DNA of 64,000 nucleotides from JAFAXD01 sp963833605 (GCA_963833605.1 CAWHYZ010000012.1:62001-126000); one strand, 5' to 3'. Shown: positions 44,998-54,965, counted from the stretch's first letter. The notes: generated by a model from the sequence alone, not told the origin. Made by a program: numbers and translations.

Positions 44998-45781
44998 TTA
45001 CACGAATTGAATCGCAACTCCGCCGAGCGTGCCGAAGTCTCCGTGCACGCGTGTCGCCCTTCTGCGCCCAGATCACGCGCGTAAACGAGCCCGACAGCAC
45101 AAGATGGCCGATTTCAAGTCCCACACCATGCTGTCCGAGCTTGTTGGCGAGCCAAGCGACCCCGAGCGCCGGATGGCCGAGCACACCGGCGGCGAGGCCG
45201 GTCTCCTCAATCTCGCCGTTGCGATACATGATGCCGCCGACCCAGCGCAGATCCAGATCCATGGGCCGGACTGGTCGGCCGCCTACCACGATCCCGGCGG
45301 CGGCGCCGTTGTCTGCGATCGTGTCGAAGATCTTGCGGGGGTTCTGCACGCGGGCGTCCACGATTTCGAGCGCTGGCACCACATATTCGGTGGCACGCAG
45401 CACATCAGTCACGCCGACGCCTGGTCCTTTGAGCGGTTTGCCCAGGACGAACGCCAGCTCGACCTCGACCCGGGGCGCGCAATAGTTGGCGTGCGGCACC
45501 TTGGCGCCGTCGGCGATCATCATGTCGTCGAGCAGATGACCGTAGTCCGGCTCGTTGATCTGCGACGATTGCTGCATGGCCTTGGACGTCAGTCCGACCT
45601 TGTGACCGATCAGCTTGCGACCTTCCGCCATCTTTTGCCGCTGCACCTCATTCTGGATCGCATAGGCATCGTCGAACGTGATCGACGGCCAGGCCGAGGA
45701 CAGCTGCGCCACCGGCATCCGATCGCGCTCCGCGGTCAGCAAAAGCTGCGCTGCTTTCTTGCGATCTGCATCAGATAACAT
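44998..45781 (-). pseudogene. 2-oxo-hept-3-ene-1,7-dioate hydratase-like (HpaH), 3'-end frameshift
   Basis: From ATG 45781 the frame matches HpaH/4-oxalocrotonate-decarboxylase-type hydratases: KLIGHKVGLTSKAMQ, ANYCAPRVEVELAFVLGK with metal-binding Glu residues, PALEIVDARV and GHLVLSGSFTRVIWAQKGD. At 45048-45056 two bases of a CGCG run are missing; in the correct frame the protein ends RVHGDFGTLGGVAIQFV at TAA 44998, the typical terminus. Read without the correction it would run on to 44936 with an unrelated tail. Corrected length is about 261 residues. It hydrates 2-oxo-dienoates before the neighbouring aldolase. Confidence 0.85.
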
Positions 45782-46242
45782 GGTTCCTCCCCCTTGCGCC
45801 GCGCAACTCTAGCCTGTTTGCGGACCCGATCAATGCGAACCCCAGAGATTGCCTGCTGCCGGGGTCAGCTGGAACGCGAACGATTTGACGGGCGACGGTT
45901 TTTGACACCCTCGATCGGTTCGTCCGGGATTACTGGTCACCCGCATTCGGCCCTTCTTGCGCAAACGCGATAGGCCGCTTGCGGGTGATGAGAACGCGAC
46001 GACGGCCTGACTTCTGAGTCCTGAAAGCGGAACGCCCCGGAGCCGGCCGGCCCCGAGGCGCACATATCAAAGTTGGCAAAACGACATACGTGTTGCTTAT
46101 TCCTTGTCAAGTGGGAACTTCTTTTCGACTTCGATCCGTTTTTGCATTCGCGACGCGATTGACTTCACCCCGAGGTCCCACCGCCCGCGAGGGCCCATTG
46201 CGCGAAGCGCGATGGACCCGAAAGGCGTACTCCGCACACCAT
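45782..46242. other. Intergenic region with two inverted repeats
   Basis: A 461-bp gap between the reductase (46243) and the hydratase start. At 46191-46219 an imperfect palindrome GGGcCCATtGCGC-gaa-GCGCgATGGaCCC is present, and around 46030-46062 a GC-rich dyad CGCCCCGG/CCCCGAGGCG. On the minus strand a short frame ending ASRMQKRIEVEKKFPLDKE-TAA (stop at 46097) has coding-like composition but no start or known family. No gene is supported. Confidence 0.45.
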
Positions 46243-47220
46243 TTATAGATCGAGGACCAACCGGTCGGATTTGCTGCCGGCACAGCAAATCATCACCGTA
46301 TTGTTGGCTGCCTGCTCCGCGGGCGTGAGCACGGAATCGCGATGGTCCGGCGTGCCAGAAATGACGCGCGTCTCGCAGGCGCCGCAAATGCCCTGCTCGC
46401 ACGAATAGGACACATCCATGCCGGCGTCGCGCAGCACTTCCAGGATGCTTTTCCCTGCCGGTATGACGAATTCCTTGCCGGAGCGTCGAAGTTCGACCAC
46501 GAACCCGCCGTCGAGCGCTGGTGCTTCCTTAGCGGTGAAATACTCGACGTGCTTGCGCTCCGCCGGCCAAGTTGCGGTCGCGGTCTCGAACGCCGCAAGC
46601 ATCGGAGCTGGTCCGCAACAATAAAGATGTGCGCCAGGCGGCGCTCCGCCCACCACTGCGGTAATATCCAGTACGCGGCCGCTCTCGTCGTCGAAATTGA
46701 GCCGCACCTCGGGAGATTGCTCGAGGCCGGCCAGGAACGCGGCTTCCGCACGCGTGCGGCAGGAGTAGTGCAGCGTCCACGTGCGTCTTTCTGCGGGGAG
46801 CTCCCGCAGGCGCTGCACCATGCACCAAATCGGCGTGATACCAATGCCGCCGGCAATCAGCACCGTCTGCTCGGCGCCCTCGTCCAATCGGAAATTGTTG
46901 CGCGGCCCGGTGATAGTCACGATCTGGCCGACGCGCAGTTGGTCGTGCATGAAGCGCGACCCGCCGCGACTGTTGGGGTCGCGTTTCACCGCGACGATGT
47001 AGCGGTCGGGCGCCGGTCCTGGAGCAATGAGTGAATACTGTCGGGTGATGCCGTTCGGCAGCGTCACGTCGATATGGGCGCCTGGCTCGACATCCATCAG
47101 TCGTGCGCCGTCGGGGCGAGCAAATTCGTAGAGATTAACGTCGCGCGCCGCATATTGAATGCCGATCAGACGCGCCTCGAATGTGGGCTCGGCGGCAGTT
47201 GCATTCTCAGCGATCGTCAT
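46243..47220 (-). CDS. VanB-type oxygenase reductase (ferredoxin-NAD reductase with C-terminal 2Fe-2S)
   Basis: 325 residues in the order FMN-binding barrel (RQYSLIAP), NAD domain (LIAGGIGITPIWCM, CCGPAPML) and a plant-type ferredoxin domain with CEQGICGACETRV plus a final Cys in VMICCAGS. This is the phthalate dioxygenase reductase/VanB layout that passes electrons to Rieske oxygenases. ATG 47220 is used. The partner oxygenase is not in the window. It begins 20 bp after the GDP-mannose dehydratase stop, though a functional link is unlikely. Confidence 0.92.
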   Translation of the reverse strand: MTIAENATAAEPTFEARLIGIQYAARDVNLYEFARPDGARLMDVEPGAHIDVTLPNGITRQYSLIAPGPAPDRYIVAVKRDPNSRGGSRFMHDQLRVGQIVTITGPRNNFRLDEGAEQTVLIAGGIGITPIWCMVQRLRELPAERRTWTLHYSCRTRAEAAFLAGLEQSPEVRLNFDDESGRVLDITAVVGGAPPGAHLYCCGPAPMLAAFETATATWPAERKHVEYFTAKEAPALDGGFVVELRRSGKEFVIPAGKSILEVLRDAGMDVSYSCEQGICGACETRVISGTPDHRDSVLTPAEQAANNTVMICCAGSKSDRLVLDL

Positions 47221-47240
47221 ACGTGGACATGTGCGTCCGC

Positions 47241-48276
47241 CTAGTTCAACGGCTGGCCGTCGCGCACGCGCCGCTCGTCCGCTTGTGCCATCATGGCGAC
47301 GAGCTCAGGAAGGGTCACCTGCGCGCGCCAACCGAGTTCGTGCGCCGCCTTCTGTGGAGCACCTACCAGCGCGTCCACCTCGGCCGGGCGGTAGTGGCTC
47401 GGATCGATCTCGACGAGGATGCGCCCGGATTTGGTGTCGATGCCGATCTCTTGAGCACCTGTGCCTCGCCATTCCAGCGCGAAGCCGAAGTGAGGCGCTG
47501 CAAGCTCGATGAAGCGCCGCACGCTCTCGGCGTGACCGGTTGCCAGCACATAGTCGGACGGGCTGCGGAGCCTGCAAGATGCGGCGGATCCCGTCGACAT
47601 ATTCGCCCGCAAACCCCCAATCGCGCTTGGCGTCGAGGTTCCCAAATGCCAGCGACTTGAGCTTACCGTATTTGACCTGTGCCAGCCCGGACGTGATCTT
47701 TCGGGTCACGAACTCGCGCCCGCGCAGCGGCGACTCGTGGTTGAACAGAATGCCGCAACAGGCGTGCAGGCCGTAGCTCTCGCGATAGTTGATGGTGATC
47801 CAATGGGCGTAGAGTTTGGATACCGCATAGGGACTGCGCGGATGAAACGGTGTGTGCTCCGACTGCGGGGTCTCGGCTACCTTGCCGTACATCTCCGAGG
47901 TCGACGCCTGATAGAACCGGATCGCCGGGTTGATGGTCCGGATCACCTCCAGAAAGCGCGCTGGCCCAAGCGCATCGATGTCGGCCGTGTAGATCGGGTG
48001 ATCGAATGAGGTGCGCACAAAGCTCTGGGCGGCAAGGTTGTAGATCTCGTCCGGTTGGACGCGCTGGATCATCCGGAAAATGTTGGTTATTTCGGCGACG
48101 TTGAGATCGATCAGTTCGACGTCGCCGAGAACGCCGAGCTCGGCCAGCCGCCAGGTATTGTCGGAAGAGGTCCGGCGCACGCCGCCGACGACCGTGTACC
48201 CGCGCTCGAGCATGAGCTTGGCGAGGTATGACCCGTCCTGTCCGGTGACGCCGGTGATCAGGATCGTCTTGCTCAT
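47241..48276 (-). pseudogene. gmd: GDP-mannose 4,6-dehydratase, one frameshift
   Basis: From ATG 48276 the extended-SDR protein shows the cofactor loop GVTGQDGSYLAKLM, the catalytic STSEMYGK and YAVSKLYAHW, and FNHESPLRG, up to DGIRRILQAPQP. At 47560-47562 a CCC run has one base too many; the next frame continues SDYVLATGHAESVRRFIEL to the stop at 47241. Corrected length is about 345 residues, normal for Gmd, which makes GDP-4-keto-6-deoxy-mannose for surface polysaccharide sugars. The start overlaps a short upstream open frame (ATGA). Confidence 0.85.
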
Positions 48277-48617
48277 TTCGCCGCCAAACGTTCCCGGATG
48301 GCACGCGCCGTTCGGGTTGGCCAATCGGCCGACGAGGTCCGCCGGAGCCGGCGAACGGTCGCCGTCATCGTCCTTCCGCAACAGGCGGCCCCTAGGTCCG
48401 GCTGCGGCGACGCAGCACTTTCCAGGTTTGTGAGAGCGTCCTCGCGACGCTCGCGTAGACGCCCGGCTCCGGCGAATTGCCTCTGGGGCGTCATGGCCAA
48501 TGCCCGAAGGACTCTCGCATCGACGTTCTTCAGCTCGCGGCGAAAGACTTCGGAGCGATGGGCGGCAGCAGACGTGAGCGCGCCTTGTCGAGACAGGTCA
48601 CCGGCCTGTTGCATCAC
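48273..48617 (-). CDS. Hypothetical protein (weak)
   Basis: A 114-codon frame from GTG 48617 ending in an ATGA overlap with gmd, which supports translation coupling. The first part, AHRSEVFRRELKNVDARVL then RALAMTPQRQF, looks like amphipathic helices with normal codon use; the last third is Arg-rich and less protein-like. Given the frequent frameshifts in this window the true product may differ. Family not recognised. Confidence 0.3.
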   Translation of the reverse strand: MMQQAGDLSRQGALTSAAAHRSEVFRRELKNVDARVLRALAMTPQRQFAGAGRLRERREDALTNLESAASPQPDLGAACCGRTMTATVRRLRRTSSADWPTRTARAIRERLAAK

Positions 48618-48808
48618 GAAGTTTGTAAGGATTGCGCCACACGCTCATAACCATCCTTAAGTTGTCCGCACCAAACGCGCCATCCTTACATCGCTTTAAT
48701 TCAGCGCAGAAGTGAAATTGTGCGGTGCGATCAAAGGCCCGGCCGGGGCCGCCACGAAGAACGGTTAGCCGTGCGCCCGTAGCGAAACGCGCCCCTAAGG
48801 CTCGCCGA

Positions 48809-49354
48809 TCAGCGGAACAGGGAGAAAAATCCATTCCCCATCGCGACGCCCCGCTTTCGTGCACCATGGATATATGGTCGGGCGGCGTTGGAGCGCCATG
48901 TCCAATCGGCCGTATAGGACGAAGCCCCGACATCACTCAGGTCATTGCCAAACCGCCGCATCGCTTGCGGGCTCTCGGCCTTGCGACGCTGGGCGGCACG
49001 GACACTTTCTACCGAACGCTTTGCGGGTGCTGCCACCGACTTTTCGGGCGTGGCTACGGCGGGCGGATCGACCCGGGCCTGCGCGATGTCCGGAAGTTCC
49101 GTTTGGGCCCCAGGCTCTTGCGCGGCATCCTGGAGTGCGCCCCCGGGTTTGTCCGGTCCCTGGCGATGAGCCGATTTCTGGCAGCCGCGATCAGCGGTCG
49201 GCGCCGCTGATTGGGCGCAAGACCGCGCCGGCGGGTCGACAATTCGCGCCGTTGCCGGCGGCGTCGGTTGCGGAATCAGCAGCAAGACGCCTACGCCGGC
49301 AATCGCTCCGACGGCCAACACGCCGAGAACACCACGCGTGAATTCTGATGACAT
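48809..49354 (-). CDS. Hypothetical membrane-anchored protein
   Basis: 181 residues from ATG 49354 with GGCGGGG upstream. One transmembrane segment at about residues 8-28 (GVLGVLAVGAIAGVGVLLLI) is followed by a Pro/Ala-rich linker with several Cys and a basic C-terminal region. No domain is recognised; probably an inner-membrane protein with its bulk in the periplasm. It stands between the TPR-methyltransferase and gmd on the same strand. Confidence 0.5.
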   Translation of the reverse strand: MSSEFTRGVLGVLAVGAIAGVGVLLLIPQPTPPATARIVDPPARSCAQSAAPTADRGCQKSAHRQGPDKPGGALQDAAQEPGAQTELPDIAQARVDPPAVATPEKSVAAPAKRSVESVRAAQRRKAESPQAMRRFGNDLSDVGASSYTADWTWRSNAARPYIHGARKRGVAMGNGFFSLFR

Positions 49355-49524
49355 AACCCCGCCGGCCTTGCTGCCGGTCCCCGCTTGACCCAAAACTTGG
49401 CCGCCGGGAAATTACGCCAATAAAATGAGTGGCTTCCAGTGAACCAACGTAGCACCCGGATCGCCAAAGATATCGGGTGGATTGTGCGAAGGTTTAAATG
49501 CGTCGAGCACCAATTTGATCCGCT

Positions 49525-51351
49525 TCAGGCCGGCTTCTGCAGCCAGAGGCGGTACATCCCCATGAACGTACGCGGGTTCTCGGTCTCGAACGTATGCCAC
49601 CGATCCAGATCGTTGTCGGCATCGGCGGTGGGAAAACGGCGGCGGAATTGTTGCATGACGGTATCCTCAAGCTCGAAGCCCAGGAACCGAAGCCTATTCT
49701 GGCCAAGGAAATCTTTGATATCAGGCAGCGAAAACCGGTGTTCCATGACGTGGAAGAAAAGATCGCGGCACCCGCTGATGCTGAAGAAATCCGGCGAATA
49801 AGGCACCGCGTTGAGGCCGATCAGCTCCTGCCTGCAAGCCCTGATGTCGTCGTCGGACGCCTGATAGCCGCGTTCGGCGATCAGCCTGCGCGCCGAGACG
49901 ACGAACCGGCGGCCGAGCTCGCTGTAGAGCCCAACCCGCATCAGGCCGCCGGGGCGCAGGAGCGAGATCAGAATGCGCCACCCCTCGCCCGGATCGGCGA
50001 GATGATGCAAAACTCCGATCGATTCGATTAGGTCAAAGGCGCGCCCCGATGATCCGAGGTTTAGAATATCGGCTTGGGCGTAGCTAATGTTGTTGATGCT
50101 GGACTCGCGTGTTTTGCGCCGCGCATACGCGAGGCTCGAGAGGCTTATGTCTATGGCCAGCACGCGCGCGTTCGGGAAGCGTTGCGCGGTCGTGATCGGA
50201 TGCGAGCCCGTACCGCAGCCCGCGACCAGGATATCGGCGTCATTAGTCATCGCCGGAAGATCCCAGTCGGCATCCACGTGCAATTGCTGGCGCAGATAGG
50301 CTGCCATGGCTAACGGCGCGACCGGCGCAAGGCTCCTCCAGCGCGGGTATGGGTTCTCCTCGTATTGCTGCCGGACCAGCATGGAAACTCGATCATCAAC
50401 GGGCGTAAGCACTGGGATGGATGGACGGTCCGCGTGCTCCTCGAGTGGCTCCCGGACCTGATGCACGAGCAATTCATCGACCGCCGGAGACCAACTGCGG
50501 GTCGTTAGAGACTTGGCATTCGGCAACGTGTGCAAGGGAAAATAACTTCCGACGGCAATCAAGGACGGGATTGCAAAATCGGAACGGCCATCGATTTCAG
50601 CGATTAGAGACTGCCTCAGATGTTCCGCGCGCGCACGCTCCCGGGAATCGGATGCGAATACGTACTCGTTGATGAAGCATTGGTGCGCCAGCGCACACAG
50701 GAACCTCAGCATCTTGTCGTCGAACGCCGCGTCGCGATTGAAGACGGCATCGAGCACAGCGGCGCGCACCGCTGTCAGGAATCGTTCGAGTTCGATGTCG
50801 CACACGAAGCGCGAGCGCAAAACGCTTTCGAGCATTGCGTCGTCGGCGACCGCCGCCACACCCGAAGGCTGGAACAGTTCGTCAAGTGCGAGCCGGCGTG
50901 GCCAAGCTTTGATCATATGCGCTACGCAGGCGTTGACAGCGGGATTCCTCCTGGCGAACGAGACCTCGTCCTCGACGCCGAGGGCCAGCGCCGTGGTGAA
51001 ATGCGTAAGCGCGTCCTCGCGGCGGCCGATTGCCTGGTAGGCAAGCGCGATGTTGTCGTGGCAGGCGGCGTTCGTAGCGTCCAGGGCGAGTGCCTTGCAC
51101 AGGAGCTTGATCGCCTCATTGTTGCGGCCCGCCTCATGGGCCATGGCACCAAGCATATTCAGGCTGCCGACGTGAGCGGGGTTAAGGGCCAGGATTTGCC
51201 GGCAGCAGTTCTCCGCCAAGGCGATCTCACCCGAAGCGTGGTGACGGAGCGCGGCTTTGACCAAGGATTCGATCTTCGAAGCGGCCGTCGTGCCCGCGAC
51301 GACATGTTTCCTGGCCTGCTTCAGCGCGGCGCGCCGCTCCCGTCGGTTCAT
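49525..51351 (-). CDS. TPR-methyltransferase fusion protein
   Basis: 608 residues. Residues about 30-130 form three TPR units (ALRHHASGEIALAENCCRQI, AGRNNEAIKLLCKALALDAT, IGRREDALTHFTTALALG). The C-terminal half holds a class I SAM-dependent methyltransferase with motif I DILVAGCGTGSHPITTAQ and the post-I acidic residue in VLAIDISLSSL, and the QYEENPYPRW lead-in. The layout is common in alphaproteobacteria; the target (protein or small molecule) is unknown. Cytosolic. ATG 51351. Confidence 0.9.
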   Translation of the reverse strand: MNRRERRAALKQARKHVVAGTTAASKIESLVKAALRHHASGEIALAENCCRQILALNPAHVGSLNMLGAMAHEAGRNNEAIKLLCKALALDATNAACHDNIALAYQAIGRREDALTHFTTALALGVEDEVSFARRNPAVNACVAHMIKAWPRRLALDELFQPSGVAAVADDAMLESVLRSRFVCDIELERFLTAVRAAVLDAVFNRDAAFDDKMLRFLCALAHQCFINEYVFASDSRERARAEHLRQSLIAEIDGRSDFAIPSLIAVGSYFPLHTLPNAKSLTTRSWSPAVDELLVHQVREPLEEHADRPSIPVLTPVDDRVSMLVRQQYEENPYPRWRSLAPVAPLAMAAYLRQQLHVDADWDLPAMTNDADILVAGCGTGSHPITTAQRFPNARVLAIDISLSSLAYARRKTRESSINNISYAQADILNLGSSGRAFDLIESIGVLHHLADPGEGWRILISLLRPGGLMRVGLYSELGRRFVVSARRLIAERGYQASDDDIRACRQELIGLNAVPYSPDFFSISGCRDLFFHVMEHRFSLPDIKDFLGQNRLRFLGFELEDTVMQQFRRRFPTADADNDLDRWHTFETENPRTFMGMYRLWLQKPA

Positions 51352-52028
51352 CGCAGCACTCTAAGAATCACGTCCAAGGTCTGCCCACCCGCTGTAGTTT
51401 GAACCTCGGATCAAAAACGGTAGCAAATATATGATTATAAGGCGGTTTTGGATTTGCAGATCCCACATGAGGGCAACGACGGACGCTCAGCCAGAATGTT
51501 GTCCGGGACGCGTTGCTACCGCGATTTCCCGCGGGGGTCCACAAAACAGCAGGTTTTATCGTTTGAATACCGCGGGCGACCTGGGATTTGAACCGTAACG
51601 GCTCCGGCACCTGGCAAATTGGGGGGTCCGGGGTGTTACTCGATCGACACAGTTCCGGTAGGGGATTTTTTCTCAATCCGGCCTCTCAAGCCGCCAAAGC
51701 TGACATCCCAAACAGCCTTGGCAGGCTCTTAATCTTCGATAATAAGTATTTGAGAAAGCTTGCTTTTTAGCAATTCCGTAGCGCTTCATTTGGGGGCTCT
51801 AGGTACCCTCCGTGGCAATTTTGCAACGGCCGTCCGAAATGAAATCGCGAGGGCCTTATGAACGTTTCGTATCATTTCCGAGCAAGGTAAATTCCTCCTG
51901 CAACGTAAGGGAGTCGTGCTGCTTGGTGTCTTAGGTTCATCAGGCGGGGGACTTGGGGGGCCTTCCAGCGGCGCACAACGCGCCCAACGGAAAAAAATCC
52001 TCCCGCAACGGCAACACTGGAGGGTGAG
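51352..52028. other. Long intergenic region upstream of porin, no supported gene
   Basis: 677 bp with lower GC than its surroundings. It separates the methyltransferase start (minus) from the porin start (plus) and probably carries the porin promoter. A GGATTTGAACC motif at 51584-51594 resembles a tRNA T-arm, but no cloverleaf can be built. No gene is supported. Confidence 0.45.
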
Positions 52029-53612
52029 ATGACAAAGTTGAAAGGCCTTCTGCTCGGTGCCTCAGCTGGATTGCTGACGGTGGCGAGCGCCCAGGCGGCT
52101 GATCTTCCGATCAAGGCCAAGCCTGTTGAATACGTGAAAGTCTGCAGCCTCTACGGAGCAGGCTTCTTCTACATTCCCGGGCACCGATACCTGCCTCAAG
52201 ATCGGCGGCTACCTGCGGTCCGATCACGGCTTCGGCAACGGCTCGGTCGCCAACTACTATATGAACGGAGCCGCGGGCGTCGTCGGCTCACGCCAGACAC
52301 GGACCGACGAGGACCAGTACACGCTTCCGGGCTCGTATCAACCTGACGGTGGACTTCCGCACCCAGTCCGACTACGGCACGATCCGCGCTTACGCGGCGA
52401 TCATCGGCCAGCAGTCCCAGGCCGGCGAGTTCGGCGGTGTCACCAGCAACGGCAACGGCACTGCGGGCATCCTGCGCGCGTTCATCCAGTTCGCCGGCTT
52501 CACCGTCGGTCACGCCGTTTCGTTCTACGACTTCATGAACGGCGCCGACTACGGCTACGTGGCGCCGATTTGGGGACGCGGGCACGGGCGTGAACGGCAC
52601 CGACCTGCTCGCCTACACCTGGCAAATCGGGAACGGGTTCACGGCGTCGATCGACATCGAAGACGGCGGCAACGGCCTCGGCGGCGTCGGTACGGGCCGT
52701 GGCAAGACGCTGATCAATACCTCGATCCCCGCCTCGTTTGCCCCCGGCTTGGTCATTGGCAACGACCAGCTGCGCGCGATACCAGCCCGACCTGGCCGGC
52801 AACTTGCGCGTTGACCAGGCGTGGGGCTCGGCTCAGGTCATGGCTGCGTTGCACAATGCTTCGGGCGGCTACTATTCGAACTTCCCGGGACTGGCGGGCA
52901 TTGGCGGTAGTATCTGGGGGGGGCGGGTACGCCTGTTATACTGCGCCTCTCCAGACCTTCGGTCATCCCGGCGAGGCGTGGGGCTATGCGGTTGGCAGCG
53001 GCGCCAAGTTCGTGAACTTCCTGCTGCCGAAAGATATGATCGAGTTCCAGGTCAACTACTGCCATGGTGCCACGGCATACTGCTTCATTCCCGGTCTCTA
53101 TTCGTGGAACTGGATCTACGGCGGCGGCAACACGGTCGGACAAGGTTTCGCTGTTGACGGCGTGTTCAACAACGGCGGGCAGATCCAGTTGAGCGACACG
53201 TTCAGCTACTCGATCGGCTACCAGCACTACTGGAGCCCGCAGTGGAGGACTGCGGTGGTCGGCGGGCAGACCTACGCAACTTCTACAACAGCAGTGCCCA
53301 GGCCCAGCTTTGCGGGGCGGCTCCGGGCAGCACCGTTGCGCAAAACACCGGCTTCTCGCTGGGTACGCTACACGGCAGCTGCAGCCCGAACTTCTCGCAG
53401 ACTGCGGTCAGCACACGTACTGCCTGGAACCCGCATCCGTTCCTGGAAATCGGTCTTGATCTGATCTGGTACCACCTGAGCACGGCCAATAAAGGCGCCA
53501 CCTTCTTCCAACCGGGCAACGTCGGTGCTCGCGGGCCAGGTATCTACACGGGTGATCGGACCAGGACAACTTCTTCATGGTCCTTCGCTTCCAGAAGAAC
53601 ATCCTGCCCTGA
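52029..53612 (+). pseudogene. Alphaproteobacterial porin, about seven frameshifts
   Basis: Start ATG 52029 with signal peptide and mature N-terminus AADLPIKAKPVEYVKVCSLY, the Bradyrhizobium/Brucella-type porin signature. To read the whole barrel the frame must change near 52181 (GGG), 52333, 52574 (GGGG), 52775 (GCGCGC), 52920 (run of eight G), 53270 (missing C) and 53555. Each piece then matches: TDTCLKIGGYLRSDHGFGNG, INLTVDFRTQSDYGTIRAYA, GFTASIDIEDGGNGLGGVG, DMIEFQVNYCHGATAYCFIP and the terminal NFFMVLRFQKNILP with Phe-rich end and TGA at 53610. Corrected length is about 520 residues. No internal stops occur in the joined frame, which favours sequencing error over true decay. Confidence 0.85.
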
Positions 53613-53647
53613 TCGTCAAACATCACGGCTCCAGTGTTGAACGTGAA

Positions 53648-53676
53648 GACCCCCGGTGGCAACGCCGGGGGTTTTC
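53648..53676 (+). terminator. Rho-independent terminator after porin
   Basis: CCCCCGG and CCGGGGG arms with an 8-base loop, followed by TTTT, about 36 bp past the porin stop. A well-formed intrinsic terminator on the plus strand. Confidence 0.85.
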
Positions 53677-53694
53677 ATTTCGGATAAAGAGTAG

Positions 53695-53946
53695 ATGCCC
53701 AAGAAGACGAAAAAAGTACGGCGGCGTCCCGTGAGTTGAAGGCAACTCGACTGCGGTTCGCCGCGAAGGTGCGGGCCGCAAGGGCAGTGTTGGGTTGGAG
53801 CCAGACCGAGCTTGCATGAGAGGATCGGATTGACCCAGCACGCTATATATCAAATCGAGCAAGCTGCAGTTGACCCACGCTTGTCCACTGCAACGGCAAT
53901 AAGTGCAGCATTCAGCGAAGCAGGTATTAGGGTCCAGACTGATTAA
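53695..53946 (+). pseudogene. XRE-family regulator, frameshifted and interrupted by an IS
   Basis: ATG 53695 starts MPKKTKK; with one base restored in the A-run it continues STAASRELKATRLRFAAKVR and RAARAVLGWSQTELA, then after a second shift near 53817 ERIGLTQHAIYQIEQAAVDP and TATAISAAFSEAGI. This is a standard Cro/C1-type helix-turn-helix. At codon GI the sequence runs into the IS5-family inverted repeat; the apparent last residues VQTD are element sequence. On the far side of the element (54782) the frame can resume, so this gene was split by the insertion. Confidence 0.75.
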
Positions 53947-54781
53947 ATCCACCATACCAGGGCGGCAGCGAGACAGACAGAAGCGAGATAGTTGCGTGCC
54001 AGCCTGTCATAGCGGGTTGCGATCCGCCTGAAGTCCTTCAACCTATTGAAAGCGGCTTCGATGCGCCAGCGCAGCTTGTAGAGACGCTTGCTGAAGCTAA
54101 ACGGTTGGTTCCTGTTGGAGCGGTTTGGGATGACCGATTTGGTTGCATGCTGGTCCAGTTGCTCGCCCAACTCGGCACTGTCATACGCTTTGTCGCCGAG
54201 CATGCGTTTGGCTCGCTGCACTCGGCGGATCAGGCGATCGGCAACCGGACAATCGTGCGCTTCGCCTCCGGTCAACAGGATGGCGATCAGGCGTCCTTTA
54301 ATATCTGCGAGTGCATGGATCTTCGTGTTGCGCCCTCCGCGCGAGCGGCCAACAGCCTGCTTTTGTTCCCCCCTTTTCCGCCGGCTGCTGAGCGGTGGGC
54401 TTTCACATGCGTGGCGTCGATCATCTGCGTGTCTGTGGATCGTCCCTTTCCGGCAAGCTCTCGGAACAGATTTTCCCAGATGCCGCGCCGTGCCCAGCGA
54501 ACAAATCGGTTATAGATCGTCGTCGGAGGACCATATTCGGGCGGGCAATCGCACCAGCGGCAGCCGCTTTTCAAGATATGCACAATGCCGCTGATGACAC
54601 GCCGATCGTCCGCTCGCTCGACACCTCGCACATCCGTTGGCAGATGAGGCTCGATCCGCCTCCATTGCTCATCGCTCAGCCAAAAAAGGTCTTGCGCATG
54701 ATCCCGATCCCCAAAACGAATCAGGTCCGTATGGAACCAGGATTGTCTTGCCGCAGCAGCAAAATTAATGAGTTTGGACCC
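53930..54781 (-). mobile_element. IS5-family insertion sequence (852 bp), complete ends
   Basis: Terminal inverted repeats: left GGGTCCAGACTGATTAA, right end the inverse of GGGTCCAAACTCATTAA, 15 of 17 identical. The dinucleotide TA flanks both sides (53928-53929 and 54782-54783), as expected for a 2-bp target duplication in IS5-family members of the IS427/ISL2 type. Transposase is on the minus strand. Confidence 0.88.
53943..54631 (-). CDS. IS5-family DDE transposase in two frames
   Basis: Frame A ends at 54287 and reads VISGIVHILKSGCRWCDCPPEYG, PPTTIYNRFVRWARRGIWE and the first catalytic Asp region TDTQMIDATHVKAHR. Frame B, ending at 53943, holds HDCPVADRLI, LGDKAYDSAELGEQL with the second Asp, and YKLRWRIEAAFNRLKDFRRI with the catalytic Glu. 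The join lies in AAAGGGGGGAACAAAAG, where a -1 slip gives KQAVGRSRGGRNTKIHALAD; elements of the IS427 type are known to use such a programmed shift. The N-terminus (DLFWLSDEQWRRIEPHLP) extends in frame to about 54690, so the start is upstream of the coordinate given. Confidence 0.82.
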
Positions 54782-54842
54782 TAGTTTCGAGGATATGCCA
54801 GATAACAGCTTCAGAATTACTGTACCAAATCGGGTCTTATGT
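54782..54842 (+). pseudogene. C-terminal part of the IS-interrupted XRE regulator
   Basis: Removing the IS and one TA copy, the codons SEAGI continue as SFEDMPDNSFRITVPNRVL on this side of the element. The joined tail, EAGISFEDMPDNSF, is what many XRE regulators show after the HTH. The frame then runs into the IS3-like end at 54843, so the final residues are lost. Confidence 0.55.
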
Positions 54843-54965
54843 TGTAGCCCCCGAACGACCGGACACAGTCAGGGACTTCCGTGAGCTGCGATGAACTCGC
54901 GGGGCGAACGATATCCGAGAGCCTTGTGCGGGTGAACTTCGTTGTACAACTCAACGACGGAACGC
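54843..54965 (-). mobile_element. IS3-family element, 3'-end remnant
   Basis: The minus strand encodes SVVELYNEVHPHKALGYRSP then REFIAAHGSP and a stop, the typical C-terminus of the IS3 OrfB transposase with the PHxALGYxSP motif. Downstream, TGTAGCCCCCGAACGACCGG at 54843 looks like the element terminus. Upstream of the motif the sequence changes abruptly to the recombinase cassette, so only about 120 bp remain. Confidence 0.7.

Noticed and set aside
51540..51660. tRNA-like T-arm GGTTCAAATCC on the minus strand
   Set aside because: The flanking bases cannot pair into a T-stem and no acceptor or anticodon stem could be built, so it is treated as chance or a very degraded remnant.
53930..53946. 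VQTD as the natural C-terminus of the XRE regulator
   Set aside because: These codons lie in the left inverted repeat of the IS5-family element, and the frame resumes sensibly after the element is removed.
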